Part shown: piece after piece, positions 1 through 9,475 of the stretch
How the letters are laid out: every line of letters starts with the position of its first letter
How positions within the stretch are numbered: the first letter of the stretch is position 1
Assembly: GCA_964598225.1 (NCBI GenBank)
Contig: CAZRBG010000001.1
Location: 152,415-216,414, forward strand
DNA length: 64,000 nucleotides
Origin: SG8-4 sp964598225
Lineage (GTDB): Bacteria; Planctomycetota; Phycisphaerae; Sedimentisphaerales; Anaerobacaceae
Direction of reading: 5' to 3'
The notes under the pieces: generated by a model
Told to the model about the DNA's origin: nothing
What the model saw: only the letters and a program-made list of their open reading frames with translations
The model's database searches: none
Made by a program: the position numbers and the translations under genes

Positions 1-108
1 GAGATGAAGAGATACGGCATCCTGCCGGAAGACCATCCGGAAGACGAGGTGATCGACGTCTATGCGACCGACAGAAGGTACTGGCAATCGCTTTGGTACA
101 AGCCGTGA
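1..108 (+). CDS. 3' end of a gene cut by the window edge
   Basis: Frame 1 is open from the first base to a TGA at 106-108, giving 35 residues that end in VYATDRRYWQSLWYKP. The charged and aromatic composition looks like genuine coding sequence. I do not recognise the family from this tail. It points toward the convergent oxidoreductase operon that ends at 201, with a palindromic repeat in between. Confidence 0.55.
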   Translation, partial: EMKRYGILPEDHPEDEVIDVYATDRRYWQSLWYKP

Positions 109-128
109 GATCGATACCCGTCGTGATC

Positions 129-175
129 GGGGTGTGGTCCTATGGACCCGGACCCCTGACGGGGTGCACATCCTG
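129..175. repeat. Dispersed palindromic element, copy 1
   Basis: The stretch holds GGTGTGGTCCTATGGACC followed by CCCTGACGGGGTGCAC. The same words in inverse order occur at 60885-60980 (CACTCC, GTCAGGAGTCCATAGGACC, GCACACC). This is a shared dispersed repeat. It lies between the partial first gene and the convergent gene ending at 201, where it could act as a transcription end. Confidence 0.55.
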
Positions 176-200
176 CCGGATAGCCGCGCGCCCTGACTCG

Positions 201-1493
201 TCACAAATGCCAGGGACTTCGCATCGGGCGTGTGAGCATGCGGTTGGCCTGAGTGTCGTTGAAGAATCGCTCAGTTTTCGGGTCCCACTCCAATCGGCGC
301 GACAGCCGCATCGCGATGTCACTGAGGTGGCAGACGGTATCGGTTCGAACGGCCGAATCTATCGACGAAACTGGCGTGCTCCGGCTTTTCACGCAATCGA
401 GGAAATTTTCCGCGTGGTCGGCGCTGTTGGCCAGGTGTGTTTCTTCGGGGCCGATCCTTTCGTCGAGAAGAGATTTGGGTTGTGCGTCGATGGATCCCCG
501 CTTGACGAACACCCATCCCTCATCGCCCTCGAAGAGGACACCCTGACGATGCTTCTTGTTGTCCACGAAATTTAGTGTCACGCCGTTGGCGTATTTGAGC
601 CTGACGTCCCATGCGACCGCGCAGTCGTACAAGCCGTCTTTGGGGAAAACGCCCGAACCTTCAACCTCCACCGGTCCGCTGCTGTCGGCGCCGTTGCCCC
701 ACTGGGCGATATCGACGTGGTGAATGCCCCAGGTAGTGATCCAGCCGAGAGAGAAATTACTTATATGTCCCCAGTTGCCGCACGAGCCGACCACGCCCTG
801 AGTATGAGGCATCCACCTGGCGGGCCCGACCCACATATCATAATCGAGGTGCGACGGAACACACGAAGGCGGATACGAGTCCACAATCCGGCTGGCCGGA
901 GTAGCTGCGATGATCTTTCGCAGCTTGCCGATTCTGCCGTTGCGGACCAGTTCACAGGCGAAGCGGAAGTTACGACCCGAGCGCTGTTGTGTTCCGAACT
1001 GGAAAATGCGGTTGTACTTCTTGATTGCCTCTCGAAGTGCAATATCCTCGGAAACGCTCAGGCCGAGAGGCTTTTCCTGGTATATGTCTTTTCCCGCGCG
1101 TGCCGCTTCGACCGAATGAAGCACGTGCCATTGGTCCGGGCTGGCTATCAGGACTGCGTCGATGTCATCGCGCGCCAGTAGGTCTCGGTAGTCACTATAT
1201 GCGGCACAATCCCAGTTGCCGTTATTGGAGTTCACGATAACACGCGCACGATCCAGGCGTCTGGAATCGACATCGCAGACCGCGACCATCCGGCAGTCCT
1301 TGCGGCCTATAAGCGCCTCCATGATCTTCCTGCCCCGGCCGCCGACGCCGATGGTGCCCATGGTTATCCTCTCGCTGGCGGCTACATTGCCGGCCCTTCC
1401 CAGCACCGACGAGGTTATGATGTTCGGAAACGTGATGATGCCGGCAATGCCCGAAAGCACCTCTCTTCGGTTCGGTCGAATAATCCTGTGCAT
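201..1493 (-). CDS. Gfo/Idh/MocA-family oxidoreductase, Tat-exported
   Basis: A 430-residue NAD(P)-dependent sugar or polyol dehydrogenase-like protein. The N-terminus carries a twin-arginine segment (NRREVLSGIAG), so export by Tat is likely. The Rossmann motif GVGGRG lies near residues 49-54, the family EKP motif near 140-142, and a GIHHVDIAQWG motif near 256-266. I chose the ATG at 1493 because AAGGAG precedes it at good spacing; the upstream ATG at 1511 would place that Shine-Dalgarno inside the gene. It is the last gene of an operon with the ThuA/DUF1080 protein and a second Gfo/Idh gene. Substrate is unknown; in planctomycetes such paralogues surround glycan degradation genes. Confidence 0.9.
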   Translation of the reverse strand: MHRIIRPNRREVLSGIAGIITFPNIITSSVLGRAGNVAASERITMGTIGVGGRGRKIMEALIGRKDCRMVAVCDVDSRRLDRARVIVNSNNGNWDCAAYSDYRDLLARDDIDAVLIASPDQWHVLHSVEAARAGKDIYQEKPLGLSVSEDIALREAIKKYNRIFQFGTQQRSGRNFRFACELVRNGRIGKLRKIIAATPASRIVDSYPPSCVPSHLDYDMWVGPARWMPHTQGVVGSCGNWGHISNFSLGWITTWGIHHVDIAQWGNGADSSGPVEVEGSGVFPKDGLYDCAVAWDVRLKYANGVTLNFVDNKKHRQGVLFEGDEGWVFVKRGSIDAQPKSLLDERIGPEETHLANSADHAENFLDCVKSRSTPVSSIDSAVRTDTVCHLSDIAMRLSRRLEWDPKTERFFNDTQANRMLTRPMRSPWHL

Positions 1494-1507
1494 TAATATC
1501 TCCTTCG

Positions 1508-3061
1508 TCAAAACTGCCGAATTCTGATATCCTTGAACTGTACGAGCATATCCGGGCCTCGGTGAACCTGCAGCGCGAGCTTGCCCGATGGAATCCTGCG
1601 CGGGTCGTTGTCCTGAAGGTCACACATGGTGACGCCGTTAATCTTGAGTATGATACGACCGTCTTTGGCGCTGAGTGTATAATCGTTCCACTGCCCGGGC
1701 TTGACTTTCTCGAGCAGTTCATCCGGATCTCCCACGCTGCCGACGACTTTGCGATTGCCGTCTTTGCCGATGACTACCTTCTGTCCCCGCTCGGCCAATA
1801 TTCCCCGCAGGGTGTATTCCATGATTACGCCGGTCCAACGGCCGTCGGCGGAAAAATCCGCCTGACAGCCTATCAGCGGCTCGGGGTGCATAGCCGTGCG
1901 CTCCCTGCTTCTGAAGTAGATGCCGGAATTGCCGTTCTCGATTCGGAACTTCAAACGCAGCTCGAAGTCCCCGACGTCGCCGCCGGTCCAGATAAGGAAG
2001 GTATTCTCCGAGATTCGATTCTTCGGCGTTGTCTGTCCCGTAATGGCGCCTTCTTTCACGGACCATATCCTGGGATTACCTCTCCAGCCCAGCAGGTTTC
2101 TGCCGTTGAAGATGCTTGTGAATCCGGGTTCGATGCCGATTTTGGCGCTCGGCGTCGCATCGGCCTCGAGATCGCCGGTGGCAAATTGTATGCCGTCCAG
2201 ATAAAAACGCAGTATCTTCGGGTTCCACCAGATTTCCGTCCGATGACCGATAGCGCAATAGAATACCCGTCCTCTGCCGTGCCGCTTGATCCAGGCCAGG
2301 CCGAAGTCGTTGTCCGTCCGGTGGACCCACGGAACGTCCATATTGGTCTTTTCAACATCGAGCGACAGCAACACCCGCAGCTTTTCCCGTGAATAGGGCT
2401 CACGAAACTGGAATATCTCATCGGCCAGGCGAAAGTCCTTGCCCTCGAACGCCGCGAGCAGAGGATGGCCCGGCTCTTCGAGTTTTATGCCGACTTCTTC
2501 GTTCCAGGGATGTCCCCAGTAGCCCGCGCCGAGAAGCTCCCGGAATTCGGGCCAGTGGGTGTTGCCGCCGACTGCGTGATGATAGGCGACGATTCCTCCG
2601 CCCTGCGAAATCCAGTCCATCAGGCTCCGGCGCAGCAATTTCTCGACTGCGTCCTGATCGGAACCGTATGCCTTGAATTTGTGCATATCCTTTTCGGTGG
2701 GCCTGATCCACTTGCCGTTGCTGTTGTTAAAGATTATCGCGTCGAATTTCTTGAGATTCTCCGGCAGGTACATCGCGACGTCGTCACTGACGACCGGCTC
2801 GTATGCGCCCGTCATCTCGCCCAGCAGCTTCATGGCGTGCTCGGCCTGCGGAACGCAGTAGCCCTTGTGGGGACACTTGTCCATGAAAGGCGTGTTCCAG
2901 ATCAGCACCCGACGAGGCTCTCTGGGCTCAACGCGAGCCTTTTTCGGAACCGCGTTCGCGATTCGTTTAGCCTGCTGTTCGGTCAGTTCTCCGATTGAGG
3001 TTGCAGGCAATGCGAAAATTATAAATGCCAGGACAATCTTGTACCTATTGAGTTCACACAT
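1508..3061 (-). CDS. Secreted ThuA-like plus DUF1080 (3-keto-disaccharide hydrolase-like) protein
   Basis: A 517-residue protein with an N-terminal signal peptide (hydrophobic KIVLAFIIFALPATSIG). Residues about 50-295 match the ThuA-like glutamine-amidotransferase-type fold (RRVLIWNTPF, GGGIVAYHHAVGG, FYCAIGHRTEIWW). From about residue 310 a DUF1080 beta-sandwich follows (GFTSIFNGRNLLGWRG, FRIENGNSGIYFRSRE). DUF1080 proteins include 3-keto-glycoside hydrolases, and ThuA proteins occur in trehalose/3-keto-sugar pathways. Together with the flanking dehydrogenases, this suggests an oxidise-then-cleave route for disaccharides in the periplasm; that is inference. Its stop lies 14 bp before the downstream Gfo/Idh start. 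Confidence 0.88.
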   Translation of the reverse strand: MCELNRYKIVLAFIIFALPATSIGELTEQQAKRIANAVPKKARVEPREPRRVLIWNTPFMDKCPHKGYCVPQAEHAMKLLGEMTGAYEPVVSDDVAMYLPENLKKFDAIIFNNSNGKWIRPTEKDMHKFKAYGSDQDAVEKLLRRSLMDWISQGGGIVAYHHAVGGNTHWPEFRELLGAGYWGHPWNEEVGIKLEEPGHPLLAAFEGKDFRLADEIFQFREPYSREKLRVLLSLDVEKTNMDVPWVHRTDNDFGLAWIKRHGRGRVFYCAIGHRTEIWWNPKILRFYLDGIQFATGDLEADATPSAKIGIEPGFTSIFNGRNLLGWRGNPRIWSVKEGAITGQTTPKNRISENTFLIWTGGDVGDFELRLKFRIENGNSGIYFRSRERTAMHPEPLIGCQADFSADGRWTGVIMEYTLRGILAERGQKVVIGKDGNRKVVGSVGDPDELLEKVKPGQWNDYTLSAKDGRIILKINGVTMCDLQDNDPRRIPSGKLALQVHRGPDMLVQFKDIRIRQF

Positions 3062-3097
3062 GATCGAATACTCCTTGTGACTTCTTTCCCGACCGAT

Positions 3098-4474
3098 TCA
3101 CAAAGACCAACCTTCCCGGTATTGATGCCTCAGCGCCCTGTCCGCCTCGGCGTTGTCGGCAATTTTCAGTGCAGCCGGATCGAACTCGATGGGTTCACCG
3201 ACCAGGGTCGAAACGTTTCCGAGCAGGACGAACTCGGCCAACCGGCCTGCATAGTCAAAGCTCGACATAGCCGGCGGTCCGCCGTTGCACCCTTCGAGCC
3301 ATTCCCGCTCGTGGCCGCGAGCGCGAGGGAGCGTTTTGGGCGGCCCTTCGAAGTCCGTGAATTTGTCTTCCGGCAACAGGCTGAAGGACATGTTATGGCC
3401 GGTCGAGTGGATCATACCCTTTGTGCCGATCAGAAGGCAGCCTGCATGGTCGCGCCATTTCTTCTCTCCGGCGTCGCCCCAGTCCAGCCGCCGTCCCATT
3501 AGCTGCTCGATCATGAGTCGCGGTCCCGGTGCCTGGCCCGGGCCGTTGTACCAGTTGATTCTAACCGGCGGCATATCGCCCCTTGCGGGAAAGTCATAGC
3601 GGATAATCTCCCACCTCGGCAGCGAGTGCTTGTGAACCCCTGAGACCTCCGGGATTAGCCTGATCGGCCCGGATTGATCCTCCCAGAGCGTGTCGAGTCG
3701 CAGGGCCTTGAACGGCAGGTTCATCGTATGCGAGGCCCAGTTGCCGAGGTTACCCGTGCCGAAGTCTCGCCAGCCGTGCCAGCCATTGACCCACCTCGAG
3801 TTGTAAGGCCTGAACTTGGTCGGCCCCAGCCACAGGTCCCAATGAAGGTAGTCCGGCAGGTCGTGCTCGTCAGTCGGCAGGGGCCTGTCACCGGGACCGC
3901 CGCCGGTATTCCAGGCATGCACGTCCCTAATCTTGCCGATCACACCGGCCTGGACCAGCTCGACTGCCCGGCGAAAGGCCTCGCTGCTGGTCCCCTGATT
4001 ACCCATCTGCGTGGCGACTTTGCATTCAGCAGCCATCCGGCGAAGCCTGCGGGCCTCTGAAAGCGTGCGAGTCAGAGGTTTTTCGCAATAGACGTGCTTG
4101 CCCATCTTCATCGCCGTCGCCGAGGCCATAGCGTGCGAGTGGTCCGGCACGGCTATCACCACCGCCTCGATCTGTTTGTCCATTTCGTCAAGCATTTTGC
4201 GATAGTCGAAGTACTTTTTCGCATCCGGAACCTCTTTGAAGGAGAGGCTTGCCTTCCTTTCGTTGACGTCGCACATCGCTACGACGTTGGTGCCCAGCTT
4301 CGGCATAGTCCCGACGAACCACCTGCCCCGCCCGCCGACGCCGATCAGCGCGATACTGAGTTTTTCATTCGCGGCATACGTTCGGACCGAACTACTATTG
4401 TCCAAAACAAGCAACCCTGCCGCTCCGATTCCCGTTTTAGTGAGAAAGCTGCGGCGGCTGATTCGAGATTCCAT
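3098..4474 (-). CDS. Gfo/Idh/MocA-family oxidoreductase, Tat-exported
   Basis: A 458-residue oxidoreductase that opens the minus-strand operon. SRRSFLTKTGIGAAGLLVL is a near-ideal Tat signal. The Rossmann glycine motif GVGGRG lies at about 45-50, CDVNERK at 68-74 would contact the cofactor, and EKP lies at about 131-133. The later GNLGNWASH stretch is typical of this large planctomycete subfamily. It is 36 bp upstream of the ThuA/DUF1080 gene. The substrate cannot be read from sequence; a sugar or inositol-like polyol is likely. Confidence 0.9.
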   Translation of the reverse strand: MESRISRRSFLTKTGIGAAGLLVLDNSSSVRTYAANEKLSIALIGVGGRGRWFVGTMPKLGTNVVAMCDVNERKASLSFKEVPDAKKYFDYRKMLDEMDKQIEAVVIAVPDHSHAMASATAMKMGKHVYCEKPLTRTLSEARRLRRMAAECKVATQMGNQGTSSEAFRRAVELVQAGVIGKIRDVHAWNTGGGPGDRPLPTDEHDLPDYLHWDLWLGPTKFRPYNSRWVNGWHGWRDFGTGNLGNWASHTMNLPFKALRLDTLWEDQSGPIRLIPEVSGVHKHSLPRWEIIRYDFPARGDMPPVRINWYNGPGQAPGPRLMIEQLMGRRLDWGDAGEKKWRDHAGCLLIGTKGMIHSTGHNMSFSLLPEDKFTDFEGPPKTLPRARGHEREWLEGCNGGPPAMSSFDYAGRLAEFVLLGNVSTLVGEPIEFDPAALKIADNAEADRALRHQYREGWSL

Positions 4475-4635
4475 TTGCTTTCACCCTTTCAATAGAGGTT
4501 CACATGTTATATCCGGTAGTCCATCCAACTACAGACACAGATAACACCACAGAATTCTACCTGCTCAATGCGAACAATGCAAAAGATTCAAGAGGGCTAT
4601 TTCGGATGGTATCAGAATGGTTGAATTTTGAAGTG

Positions 4636-4672
4636 TTTTGGATTTTGGATTTGAAATTTTGGATTTGAAATA
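4636..4672. repeat. Short AT-rich tandem repeat in the divergent spacer
   Basis: The unit ATTTTGGATTTGAA occurs twice head to tail, after a partial copy. It sits in the 343 bp divergent spacer between the oxidoreductase operon (start 4474) and the DUF5107 lipoprotein (start 4818). The spacer must hold both promoters, but I could not identify convincing -35/-10 pairs. Confidence 0.5.
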
Positions 4673-4756
4673 TTACATTTCTGTTGCCGTTTGTGGTGTG
4701 GCTGTAAGAGCGTGCCGAAGGGGCATTGTGGCGAGGCCGTCCCGCCCTCGGATCTG

Positions 4757-4781
4757 AACGCCTTACGGCGTCACTACAAAC
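4757..4781 (+). repeat. Palindromic repeat (NALRRHYK family), copy A
   Basis: Sequence core AACGCCTTACGGCGTCAC, followed by TACAAAC. ACGCC and GGCGT pair around a TTAC loop. It lies 37 bp upstream of the lipoprotein start at 4818. Copy B is inside that gene at 4908-4932, and further copies flank position 10800. Translated in one frame it reads NALRRHYK. Confidence 0.7.
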
Positions 4782-4817
4782 TATTGAATGTCTATCTTAT
4801 ATTGGCAGGTGAACGTC

Positions 4818-7800
4818 ATGACAAGTCTTCACAAATATTTCTGCACCATTCTTCTTACCGTATTTGTGTTCACCGCTTGTAGTGTGCCAGTAAGGGCATC
4901 TGAAAAGAACGCCTCACGGCGTCACTACAAACGCACGGATGTTAGAGCGTGGGAGGGGACTATAACGATTCCCACCTACGACTGGTCCGAGGACATCAAT
5001 CCAAAGCTCTGGGCTCTCGAAAGCGGCACAAAGTTCTCAACTACGGTTAAAGGCGCGATCGTCTATCCTTACACAATGCAGGACGATCTTTCCAGGACTA
5101 AGAAAGATCGGACATACAAAGCGCTGTTTCTGGAGAACGAATATCTTAAAGTCACCTGCCTTCCGGAATTGGGCGGCCGGCTGCATTCGGTTTTTGACAA
5201 GACCGAGGGCGAGGAGATGTTCCATCTCAACGATGTGATAAAGCCGGGCATGATCGCGATGCGCGGGGCCTGGATCAGCGGCGGCGTCGAGTGGAACGCC
5301 GGGCCGCACGGGCACACTGTGACCGTTCTTTCGCCGGTTGATGCGATTTTGGGCGAGAATTCCGACGGCTCGGCGTACCTTGAGATCAACAACCTGGAAA
5401 AAAGCCAGCGGACCCAATGGACGGTGCGCGTTACTCTGCACCCCGGCAAGGCTTATCTGGACGAGCGAATTCGCCTCTTTAACCCCGTCGATGCGATGAG
5501 TCCGTACTACTTCTGGAACTGCACGGCCTTTCCCAATCGAAAGGGCATGCGTTTTATCTACCCGATGACTCTCGGCACGGATCATGCCGGCGTCAAATTC
5601 TTCAACTGGCCTGTTCACGAGGGTAAGGACCTTACCTGGCTCAAGAACTATGAGACGTCTTCTTCGGTCTTTTCAGTAAATTGCGTATTCGATTTCTTCG
5701 GCGCCTACGACGTCGATGCCGACCGCGGCATCGTGCAGACTGCCGACCATCACGAGCTGAGCGGCAAAAAGGCCTGGACCTGGGGAACGTGGGATTTCGG
5801 CCTGGTGAGCCAGCAGAATCTGACCGACAACGACGGCCCCTACATCGAGGTCCAGAGCGGCCCGCTGCCGACACAGTCCGATTACGGCATGTTGATGCCC
5901 AGGCAGCAAGTCTCATGGCAGGAATACTGGTATCCCGTCCACGGACTCGGAGACGGCTTCGAATACGCGAACAGGGATGTCGCCGTGCAGACCGAACGCA
6001 AGGACGGCAGGCTAACGTTGCGAATTATCTCGACCGGAGAATTTCTGGGGGCAACCTGCACTATCGATCAGTACCGGGAAATTGTCACGAAGACCATTGA
6101 TCTTACTCCGAAGAATCCGCAGATAGTGACGTTTCAGCAAGAATCCAAATCACCTGTTCACTTTGTGATCAGGAACAGGCAAAGGACTGTGCTTGGTGAG
6201 TTCACCACACCTCTGCCGATACCTGAGCAGGCTCCGCCCGAACCATCGGCGTTGATGACAGAGTCTGATGAGCAGCTTACGCTGCAAGAGAAGTTCCTGC
6301 GAGGCCGAAAGCACGACTTGGCGACAAATCGCCGGAAGGCCCGGGAGTATTATGAAATGGCCCTGGCGGAAGATCCGCAGTATTCGCCGGCTCTGCGCGG
6401 ACTCGCCATACTTGATGTCGAAGCGGGGCTTTACGAGAAAGCCGCCGAGCGACTGAAGGTAGCTGCGAGCAGGGACGATGCCGACGGATTGTCGTGGTAT
6501 TTCCTTGGTGTATGCCACCTTAAGACACGCAACGAAAAAGAGGCACTCACCTGCGCTTCCAAAGCGGCGAGGTGTTCCGGCACCGCCTCTCTCGGTCACG
6601 ACCTGGCCGGCCGCGCCTACATGCGCTTGGGCGAATATGCGAAGGCGGTGACGGAATTCGAGAAGGCGGGACTGCACAATCGCACCGACACCAAAATAAA
6701 GAATCATCTGATGCTGGCTCTTTATGCATCGGGTGACGAGACCTCGGCCTACGAGCTTGCAGAGCAGAGAGTCAGACGAAATCCCACGGATCTCGTGCCG
6801 AGGGCTCTGCTGGCCCTGCGGACCGAGAAGGAGATGGATGATTTCATCCACGAGGCGCGGGCTTTTGTTGGAGAGGACGAATTCCAGATGTTGGAGGCCT
6901 ATCTCTTCTTTTCCGAACTGGGACTGACCAGGCAGGCCGGGTGGCTATTGCAAGCAGTGTGCGTCGAGGCCGTACCCGAATATAAGCGCAGTCCGTTGCC
7001 GCTCTATTACCGGGCCTACTACGAATCTCAGGCGAGATCTGACCCGGGGCTGATCAGGAGATCTCTGAGGCAGGCGGCACGCATCCACAAGGATTTCGTC
7101 TTTCCGTCGCGTCCCGAGGCGATCGAAGTGCTCAGATACGCTGTCAGGAGCAGTCCGAAAGATGCCCACGCACATTTACACCTGGGCAATCTCTATGCGC
7201 ATCTGGGCCGGGTCGATGAGGCAGTCGGGCACTGGCGAAAGGCGGCAGACCTGGACTCGTCGCTGAGTGTCGCGTTTCGCAATCTCGGTCTTCATGCCTG
7301 GGCGGCCGAGGAGGATCTATCGAAAGCTGAAAAGCTTTATCTCAAAGCAATTTGCGCTCGGCCTAAGGATCAGACTTTGTACCGTGATCTTGCTGATGTT
7401 TTGCTCGCGGCAGACAAGCGGCCCGAGGCGATCAAGGTTATGGAATCTACACCGTTCGAGACGCTTCGACGTGCCGACATCATCATTATGCTCGCACAGG
7501 CTTACGTCGATGAGAGGATGTATGACGAAGCAATCAATCTGCTTGAATCGACGCCGTACTTTGTCAACTGGGAAGGTCAGACAATCACGTGGGATTTGTT
7601 CCATAAGGCTCATGTGGAGCGAGGTCTGAAACGATATGAAGACAAGAAATTTGCTGCGGCATTAAGAGACTTCGAGGTGGCTCTGACCTATCCGGAGAAC
7701 ATCGGCGTCGGGCGTTCGAACAGGCCGCAGGAAGCACGTGCGCAGTATTGGCGCGGCAAGGCGCTGCAAGCCCTCGGACGCGAACAAGAAGCGCGTGCGG

Positions 7801-7883
7801 CGTGGAAAAAAGGCGCCGCCGGACACAAAGGTTCGCCAGAGCAGAATGGGTGTATCGAACGCTGCCGAAAGGAACTGAAGTAA
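4818..7883 (+). CDS. DUF5107 and tetratricopeptide-repeat lipoprotein
   Basis: A 1021-residue protein when started at ATG 4818 (AGGTG seven bases upstream). The signal region ends FVFTAC, a plausible lipobox, so it is probably a membrane-anchored lipoprotein. Residues about 40-330 match the DUF5107 beta-rich domain (ENEYLKVTCLPELGGRLHSV resembles mutarotase-like folds that bind sugars). The C-terminal half holds many TPR units (PQYSPALRGLAILDVEAGLY, DAHAHLHLGNLYAHLGRVDE). It heads an operon with a sodium symporter 20 bp downstream, which suggests a role in recognising or handling the imported sugar. An in-frame palindromic repeat encodes NASRRHYK just after the signal peptide. Confidence 0.85.
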   Translation: MTSLHKYFCTILLTVFVFTACSVPVRASEKNASRRHYKRTDVRAWEGTITIPTYDWSEDINPKLWALESGTKFSTTVKGAIVYPYTMQDDLSRTKKDRTYKALFLENEYLKVTCLPELGGRLHSVFDKTEGEEMFHLNDVIKPGMIAMRGAWISGGVEWNAGPHGHTVTVLSPVDAILGENSDGSAYLEINNLEKSQRTQWTVRVTLHPGKAYLDERIRLFNPVDAMSPYYFWNCTAFPNRKGMRFIYPMTLGTDHAGVKFFNWPVHEGKDLTWLKNYETSSSVFSVNCVFDFFGAYDVDADRGIVQTADHHELSGKKAWTWGTWDFGLVSQQNLTDNDGPYIEVQSGPLPTQSDYGMLMPRQQVSWQEYWYPVHGLGDGFEYANRDVAVQTERKDGRLTLRIISTGEFLGATCTIDQYREIVTKTIDLTPKNPQIVTFQQESKSPVHFVIRNRQRTVLGEFTTPLPIPEQAPPEPSALMTESDEQLTLQEKFLRGRKHDLATNRRKAREYYEMALAEDPQYSPALRGLAILDVEAGLYEKAAERLKVAASRDDADGLSWYFLGVCHLKTRNEKEALTCASKAARCSGTASLGHDLAGRAYMRLGEYAKAVTEFEKAGLHNRTDTKIKNHLMLALYASGDETSAYELAEQRVRRNPTDLVPRALLALRTEKEMDDFIHEARAFVGEDEFQMLEAYLFFSELGLTRQAGWLLQAVCVEAVPEYKRSPLPLYYRAYYESQARSDPGLIRRSLRQAARIHKDFVFPSRPEAIEVLRYAVRSSPKDAHAHLHLGNLYAHLGRVDEAVGHWRKAADLDSSLSVAFRNLGLHAWAAEEDLSKAEKLYLKAICARPKDQTLYRDLADVLLAADKRPEAIKVMESTPFETLRRADIIIMLAQAYVDERMYDEAINLLESTPYFVNWEGQTITWDLFHKAHVERGLKRYEDKKFAAALRDFEVALTYPENIGVGRSNRPQEARAQYWRGKALQALGREQEARAAWKKGAAGHKGSPEQNGCIERCRKELK
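4908..4932 (+). repeat. Palindromic repeat, copy B, in frame inside a gene
   Basis: AACGCCTCACGGCGTCAC plus TACAAAC differs from copy A at one base. It lies in the lipoprotein gene right after the predicted signal peptide, read in frame as NASRRHYK, without stopping the gene. Confidence 0.75.
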
Positions 7884-7903
7884 TCTCCGCAGAGGAAGAC
7901 TGT

Positions 7904-9469
7904 ATGGATCTTAACAGTATCGGAATCGGGACTAACTTCGGTGCAATTGACTGGTGCATCGTGGTAGGTTATTTGATCGCCATCGTGGCTTTCGGCGTGT
8001 ATATAAAACGCTACATAAGCAGCGTGACGGACTTTATCGTCGCCGGCAGGGGCCTTAAGACCTTTCTTGGCATTGCCACGATGATCGGGACCGAACTGGG
8101 TCTTGTCACCGTGATGTACTCGGCGCAGAAAGGATTCACCGGCGGGTTCGCGGCTTTTCATATCGCTCTGGCCGCGGCTATTGTGACGCTGGTGGTCGGC
8201 CTGACCGGCTTCATCGTCGTGCCGTTGCGGCGTATGAGGGTGATGACTATTCCGGAATTCTACGAAAAACGTTTCGGTCGCGGTGTCCGCATCTTGGGCG
8301 GCATCATACTGGCTCTTTCCGGCATACTTAATATGGGCCTGTTCCTCAAGGCTGGGGCGATCTTTGTAATGGGTATAACCAATGTGGGCGTTACCAATAT
8401 CACCCCGGACATGCAACTGGCGCTCGGCACGGAACTGAAGGTAATCATGACTGTTCTGCTCGGAGGCGTGCTGCTGTATACTTCACTTGGCGGCATGGTT
8501 TCTGTGGTGGTGCTGGATTACATTCAGTTTGTGGTCCTGTCGTTCGGCCTTCTGGCCACAAGTCTGGTTTCCGTAAGATATCTCGGCTGGAGCAACATCA
8601 TTGATACGGTGTCCCAGGTTAAAGGCGAAGCGGGTTTCAATCCGTTCCACGGCGAAGGCTTCGGAGTCTCTTACGTAGTGTGGATGTTCTTTCTGGGCCT
8701 GGTAAGTTGTGCCGTCTGGCAAACGGCGGTTATACGTGCCTGCTCGGCGAAGAGCATCAGCGTGGTTAAACGACTCTACGTCTGGTCTTCCATAGGATTT
8801 TTGATCCGTTTCCTGCTACCCTACTTCTTTGGAATTTCGGCGTTTGTGTTTATCACTCAGAACGAGTCTTTGCGAAGCATTTTTCTGCCCGAAGGCTCGG
8901 AGGCATCCTCCGACGTGACCCTTCTGGCCATGCCCGCTTTTCTCGGCCACGTTCTCCCTGCCGGTTTTGTCGGTATCATCTGTGCCGGCATGCTGGCGGC
9001 GTTTATGTCAACTCACGACAGTTACCTGCTTTGCTGGAGTTCGGTGCTGACGCAGGACGTGGTGGCGCCGTGGTTCAAGGAAGGTCTCTCATCCAAGACG
9101 CGTCTGCTGCTGACGCGAATCTTCATCGTGGCAATCGGTCTTTTCATCCTGGTATGGGGACTGTGGTATGATCTCGGACAGGATTTGTGGGACTATATGG
9201 CCATTTCCGGAGCCATATACTTTACTGGAGCAATCTCTCTATTGGTCTTCGGGCTGTACTGGAAGGGCGCGAGCGAGGTCGGCGCCTACCTTGCGCTTAT
9301 ATGTGGTTTCGGAGCAATATTTGGATTAAAGCCGATTCAAGAGCTTATAGACGTAGAAGTACCCAGCGCTATTGTCGGACTGGTCGTTATAGCACTCGCC
9401 GCGGTGATGATGATCGCCGGCTCGTTGGCGTTTCCGGGTCGCGGCAGGTCCGCTGAGAATTTGGAGTAA
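7904..9469 (+). CDS. Sodium:solute symporter family transporter
   Basis: A 521-residue inner-membrane protein with about 13 hydrophobic segments, the usual size for the SSS family (sodium-coupled uptake of sugars, amino acids or carboxylates). Early VGYLIAIVAFGVYIKRYISS followed by DFIVAGRGL is the typical SSS N-terminal pattern. I chose ATG 7904 because GAGGAAG precedes it; a longer frame reaches into the preceding gene. It is followed after 6 bp by a 50-residue single-span membrane protein. Neighbouring genes (DUF5107, URO-D-like, aldolase) suggest a sugar or sugar-acid substrate, but specificity is not visible. Confidence 0.92.
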   Translation: MDLNSIGIGTNFGAIDWCIVVGYLIAIVAFGVYIKRYISSVTDFIVAGRGLKTFLGIATMIGTELGLVTVMYSAQKGFTGGFAAFHIALAAAIVTLVVGLTGFIVVPLRRMRVMTIPEFYEKRFGRGVRILGGIILALSGILNMGLFLKAGAIFVMGITNVGVTNITPDMQLALGTELKVIMTVLLGGVLLYTSLGGMVSVVVLDYIQFVVLSFGLLATSLVSVRYLGWSNIIDTVSQVKGEAGFNPFHGEGFGVSYVVWMFFLGLVSCAVWQTAVIRACSAKSISVVKRLYVWSSIGFLIRFLLPYFFGISAFVFITQNESLRSIFLPEGSEASSDVTLLAMPAFLGHVLPAGFVGIICAGMLAAFMSTHDSYLLCWSSVLTQDVVAPWFKEGLSSKTRLLLTRIFIVAIGLFILVWGLWYDLGQDLWDYMAISGAIYFTGAISLLVFGLYWKGASEVGAYLALICGFGAIFGLKPIQELIDVEVPSAIVGLVVIALAAVMMIAGSLAFPGRGRSAENLE

Positions 9470-9475
9470 CACGGC

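Noticed and set aside
201..1511. Earlier start of the first Gfo/Idh gene at 1511
   Set aside because: It would put the AAGGAG ribosome site inside the gene; the ATG at 1493 is better.
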